Shown here piece by piece: positions 7,798 through 9,776 of a stretch of DNA of 9,776 bases. A model generated the notes under the pieces. It saw nothing but the letters and a program-made list of their open reading frames with translations, was not told the DNA's origin and ran no database searches. Source of the stretch: an uncultured Collinsella sp. (GTDB lineage: Bacteria; Actinomycetota; Coriobacteriia; Coriobacteriales; Coriobacteriaceae); assembly GCA_902495945.1 (NCBI GenBank), contig CABUZD010000061.1, positions 1-9,776 of the forward strand. Reading direction: 5' to 3'. The position numbers were made by a program, and so were the translations under genes. Position 1 is the first letter of the stretch. Every line of letters begins with the position of its first letter.

Positions 7798-8637
7798 TCA
7801 GCCCTTGACGGCACCTGCCACCACGCCGTCGATGATGTACTTCTGGCAGAGGATGTACATGATGACAATGGGGATAACGACCATCATGATGCAGGCCATC
7901 ATGGGGCCGAGCTCGACGTGGCCGTAGCCGCCGCGGAAGTACTGGATCAAGATAGGAATGGTCTTGTACTTGGTGGAGTCGAGCGTAAGGTAGGGCAGCA
8001 GATAGTCGTTCCAGACCCACATGGTCTCGAGGATGCCGACCGAAAGATAGGTGGGCTTCATGATGGGAAGGACGATCTTAAAGAACACCTGGACCGGGTT
8101 GCAGCCGTCGATCATGGCCGCCTCTTCGATCTCGAGCGGGATGTTCTTTACAAAGCCGGCGAACATAAAGACCGCCAGGCCCGCGCCAAAGCCGAGGTAG
8201 ATAAAGCAGATGTTGAACGGCGTGTTGAAGCCGATGCGGTCCGCCAAATTGGACAGCGTGAACATGAGCATCTGGAAGGGCACGACCATCGAGAAGACGA
8301 ACAGGTAATAGAAGAAGTTCGAGATCTTGCTGTTGACGCGCACTACGTACCAAGCACACATGGAGCAGCACACCAGAATCAGCACGACTGACGTGACCGT
8401 GATGATGAGCGAGTACATAAATGCCGAGGCAAAGCCCTGCTCGTTAAGGGCGTGCATGTAGTTTGCGAGGCCGTTGAACGTCTCGGGCGTGAGCAGATCG
8501 AATGCCGTGGTGGTGCTGATTGCAGTTGCCTTTTTAAAGGAATTGAGCGCAATCATGAACACGGGGTAGATCCACGCGAGCGACAGAATCGTAAAGAAAA
8601 TCGAGAGCGCGCGGTTGATAACCTTATCGCGTTTCAT
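7798..8637 (-). CDS. Carbohydrate ABC transporter permease, MalG-like (CUT1)
   Basis: This 279-residue inner-membrane permease has six predicted hydrophobic segments at about 10-32, 71-96, 106-130, 141-163, 195-216 and 245-264. The cytoplasmic EAA loop that docks the ATPase is clear: Glu172-Ala173-Ala174, Gly178, and Pro191 in the KIVLP segment. The C-terminus GVVAGAVKG is characteristic of MalG/MsmG/UgpE-type subunits. The ATG at 8637 overlaps the stop of the upstream permease by one base (TAATG), and AGGAGG inside the upstream gene lies ten bases before it, so translation of the two is probably coupled and makes equal amounts of the two halves of the channel. Length and motifs are normal. 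The transported sugar cannot be assigned from the permease alone. Confidence 0.96.
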   Translation of the reverse strand: MKRDKVINRALSIFFTILSLAWIYPVFMIALNSFKKATAISTTTAFDLLTPETFNGLANYMHALNEQGFASAFMYSLIITVTSVVLILVCCSMCAWYVVRVNSKISNFFYYLFVFSMVVPFQMLMFTLSNLADRIGFNTPFNICFIYLGFGAGLAVFMFAGFVKNIPLEIEEAAMIDGCNPVQVFFKIVLPIMKPTYLSVGILETMWVWNDYLLPYLTLDSTKYKTIPILIQYFRGGYGHVELGPMMACIMMVVIPIVIMYILCQKYIIDGVVAGAVKG

Positions 8638-9491
8638 TACTGCTGCACCTCCTTGGACCTCGTGGCCTTAAGCTGAATCATGGAGATGGCTACGACCAGG
8701 ATGCAGAAGATGACTGCCTTGGCCTGACCGATGCCCTGCCATGCGATGCCGGCACGCGAGTAGAACGTGTTGTAGATGTTCAGGGCGAGCATCTCGGTGG
8801 AGTGCGCGGGGGCGCCGCCGGTAAGGGCGAGGTTCTGGTCGAACAGCTTAAAGCCGTTGGTGATAGACAGGAACAGGCAGATGGTGATGGTCGGCATCAG
8901 GTTAGGGATCTTAACCTTCCAAAACGTCTGCCATGCCGTGGCACCGTCGACCTTGGCAGCCTCGATGTAGTCGGACGGAATGGACTGCAGACCAGCGATG
9001 TAGATGATCATCATGTAGCCGACCTGCTGCCACAGGGTCAGGATGATAAGGCCCCAGAAGCCAGCAGCAGAGTTAAGGGCGATGAGCTGGGCGCCCACGT
9101 TGGAGAGCAGGCAGTTGATCAGAATCTGCCAAATGTAGCCCAGCACGATGCCGCCGATCAGGTTAGGCATAAAGAAGATCGTACGGAAGATATTGGTGCC
9201 CTTGAGCGCTTTGCGGGTGAGCGCCTGCGCAATGGCGAGGGCGATCACGTTGATGAGCACCGTCGACAGGAAGGCAAACGCCACGGTAAAGAAGAACGAC
9301 GTGGCAAACTGCGGATCGGACAGTGCGCGCACGTAGTTCTCGATACCGACAAAGTGCGTATTGTTGATGGTAATAAACTGGCAGAACGAGAGATAGAAGC
9401 CCTGGATAAAGGGAATCACGAACCCGATCATAAACGCCAGGCACGTGGGCAGCATAAAGAGCGGCCACCAGCGCTTGAGTGCTTTGCCCAT
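8637..9491 (-). CDS. Sugar ABC transporter permease, MalF-like (CUT1)
   Basis: This 284-residue inner-membrane permease is the partner of the MalG-like subunit. Hydrophobic segments lie at about 9-33, 63-90, 104-128, 144-168, 199-218 and 255-274. The ATPase-docking motif is DYIEAAKVDG, with Glu177-Ala178-Ala179 and Gly183, followed by KIPNLMPT. It has the compact size of MsmF/UgpA/LacF-type subunits and lacks the large periplasmic domain and extra N-terminal helices of E. coli MalF, as expected outside the Proteobacteria. The ATG at 9491 is preceded by AAAGGA with a seven-base spacing. The gene follows the binding-protein gene after an 87-base gap containing a strong hairpin, and overlaps the next permease by one base. 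It is intact; specificity is unknown. Confidence 0.96.
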   Translation of the reverse strand: MGKALKRWWPLFMLPTCLAFMIGFVIPFIQGFYLSFCQFITINNTHFVGIENYVRALSDPQFATSFFFTVAFAFLSTVLINVIALAIAQALTRKALKGTNIFRTIFFMPNLIGGIVLGYIWQILINCLLSNVGAQLIALNSAAGFWGLIILTLWQQVGYMMIIYIAGLQSIPSDYIEAAKVDGATAWQTFWKVKIPNLMPTITICLFLSITNGFKLFDQNLALTGGAPAHSTEMLALNIYNTFYSRAGIAWQGIGQAKAVIFCILVVAISMIQLKATRSKEVQQ

Positions 9492-9511
9492 AGAAGGGTC
9501 CTTTCAATATG

Positions 9512-9547
9512 CAGGGGGCGGGCAAACCAACGTCTGCCCGCCCCCTG
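9512..9547 (-). other. Strong intercistronic hairpin between binding-protein and permease genes
   Basis: CAGGGGGCGGGCA (9512-9524) and its exact reverse complement (9535-9547) form a perfect 13-bp, nearly all-GC stem with a 10-base loop. No T run follows on the minus strand, so full termination is unlikely. In sugar ABC operons such a hairpin after the binding-protein gene usually protects the upstream message or reduces read-through, giving more binding protein than permease. That role is inferred here from position. Confidence 0.8.
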
Positions 9548-9578
9548 TCGCTAATCAGATAGCTTGGGCAGCAACTAC

Positions 9579-9776
9579 TTACTCGGAAGCAGCCTTCTCG
9601 GTCTTCCAGCCATCGACGAAGGCGTTCTTGACGCCGTCCCACTTGCTGTTGTCGGCAGCATAGGCGATCAGAGCCTGCTTGAGGTTCTTCTTCCACTCCT
9701 CAGAGGGGATGTAGACGAAGTCCCAAGCGACGGTCTTCTTGCCGTCCTTGGCCATGGCGACGGCCTGCTGCGAGAC
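9579..9776 (-). CDS. Extracellular sugar-binding protein of the ABC transporter (C-terminal 65 residues, 5' end outside window)
   Basis: The frame is open from the window edge to a TAA at 9581-9579, giving the last 65 residues. The segment AWDFVYIPSEEWKKNLKQALIAYAADNSKWDGVKNAFVDGWKTEKAASE resembles the C-terminal end of CUT1 extracellular solute-binding proteins, where a Trp-rich helix with (S)WDxVKxAxVxxWK is common. The place in the operon (immediately before two permeases and an ATPase) makes the assignment strong although the lipoprotein signal and sugar-binding lobes are not in view. It would capture the sugar outside the membrane and hand it to the permease pair. The ligand cannot be told; malto-oligosaccharide is suggested only by the neighbouring malQ and glgP. 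The operon promoter must lie beyond the right edge. Confidence 0.88.
   Translation of the reverse strand, partial: VSQQAVAMAKDGKKTVAWDFVYIPSEEWKKNLKQALIAYAADNSKWDGVKNAFVDGWKTEKAASE

Noticed and set aside
7731..7868. N-terminal extension of the ABC ATPase to an ATG at 7868
   Set aside because: It would overlap the MalG-like permease gene by about 70 bases, has a Ser/Thr-rich unstructured translation, and the family N-terminus with a ribosome binding site begins at 7730.

Overview
The window is GC-rich, with GC-biased third codon positions, strong AGGAG-type ribosome binding sites and tight gene spacing. Gene content and protein style suggest a gut actinobacterium of the Coriobacteriia, most likely Collinsella or a relative. 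This is inferred from overall style; no rRNA or other taxonomic marker is present.

Layout: (1) Positions 1-622, minus strand, carry the 5' part of a gene for an exported coiled-coil protein of the PcsB/CwlO cell-wall-hydrolase type with a twin-arginine-like signal. (2) A 266-base divergent intergenic region holds candidate promoters for both directions. (3) Plus strand: galE (UDP-glucose 4-epimerase) with its own strong terminator; then malQ (4-alpha-glucanotransferase) behind a promoter whose spacer contains a perfect inverted repeat; then glgP (alpha-glucan phosphorylase), separated from malQ by a GC-rich hairpin and closed by a terminator. (4) A 457-base intergenic region lies between convergent transcription units. 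It holds three copies of a 55-bp inverted-repeat element at an 80-81 bp period, bracketed by the terminators of the two facing operons. (5) Minus strand: a CUT1-type sugar ABC operon, read from the right edge as solute-binding protein (only the last 65 codons are in the window), MalF-like permease, MalG-like permease, and MsmX/UgpC/MalK-like ATPase. Stable hairpins lie between the binding-protein and permease genes and between the second permease and ATPase genes.

How the genes fit together: the ABC system imports an oligosaccharide. MalQ rearranges alpha-1,4-glucans into longer chains, which GlgP phosphorolyses to glucose-1-phosphate. Glucose-1-phosphate links to UDP-glucose, which GalE interconverts with UDP-galactose. 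Import of malto-oligosaccharides is the simplest reading, but substrate specificity cannot be read from the part of the binding protein that is present.

The metabolic genes are ordinary. The most unusual item is the 55-bp repeat array. Its three copies diverge in the loop but keep their arms, with one stem position seen as G-T, A-T and G-C. A lysine-rich insertion near the N-terminus of the ATPase and the inverted repeat in the malQ promoter are lesser points of interest. I found no defence system, mobile-element gene, tRNA, rRNA or CRISPR array.
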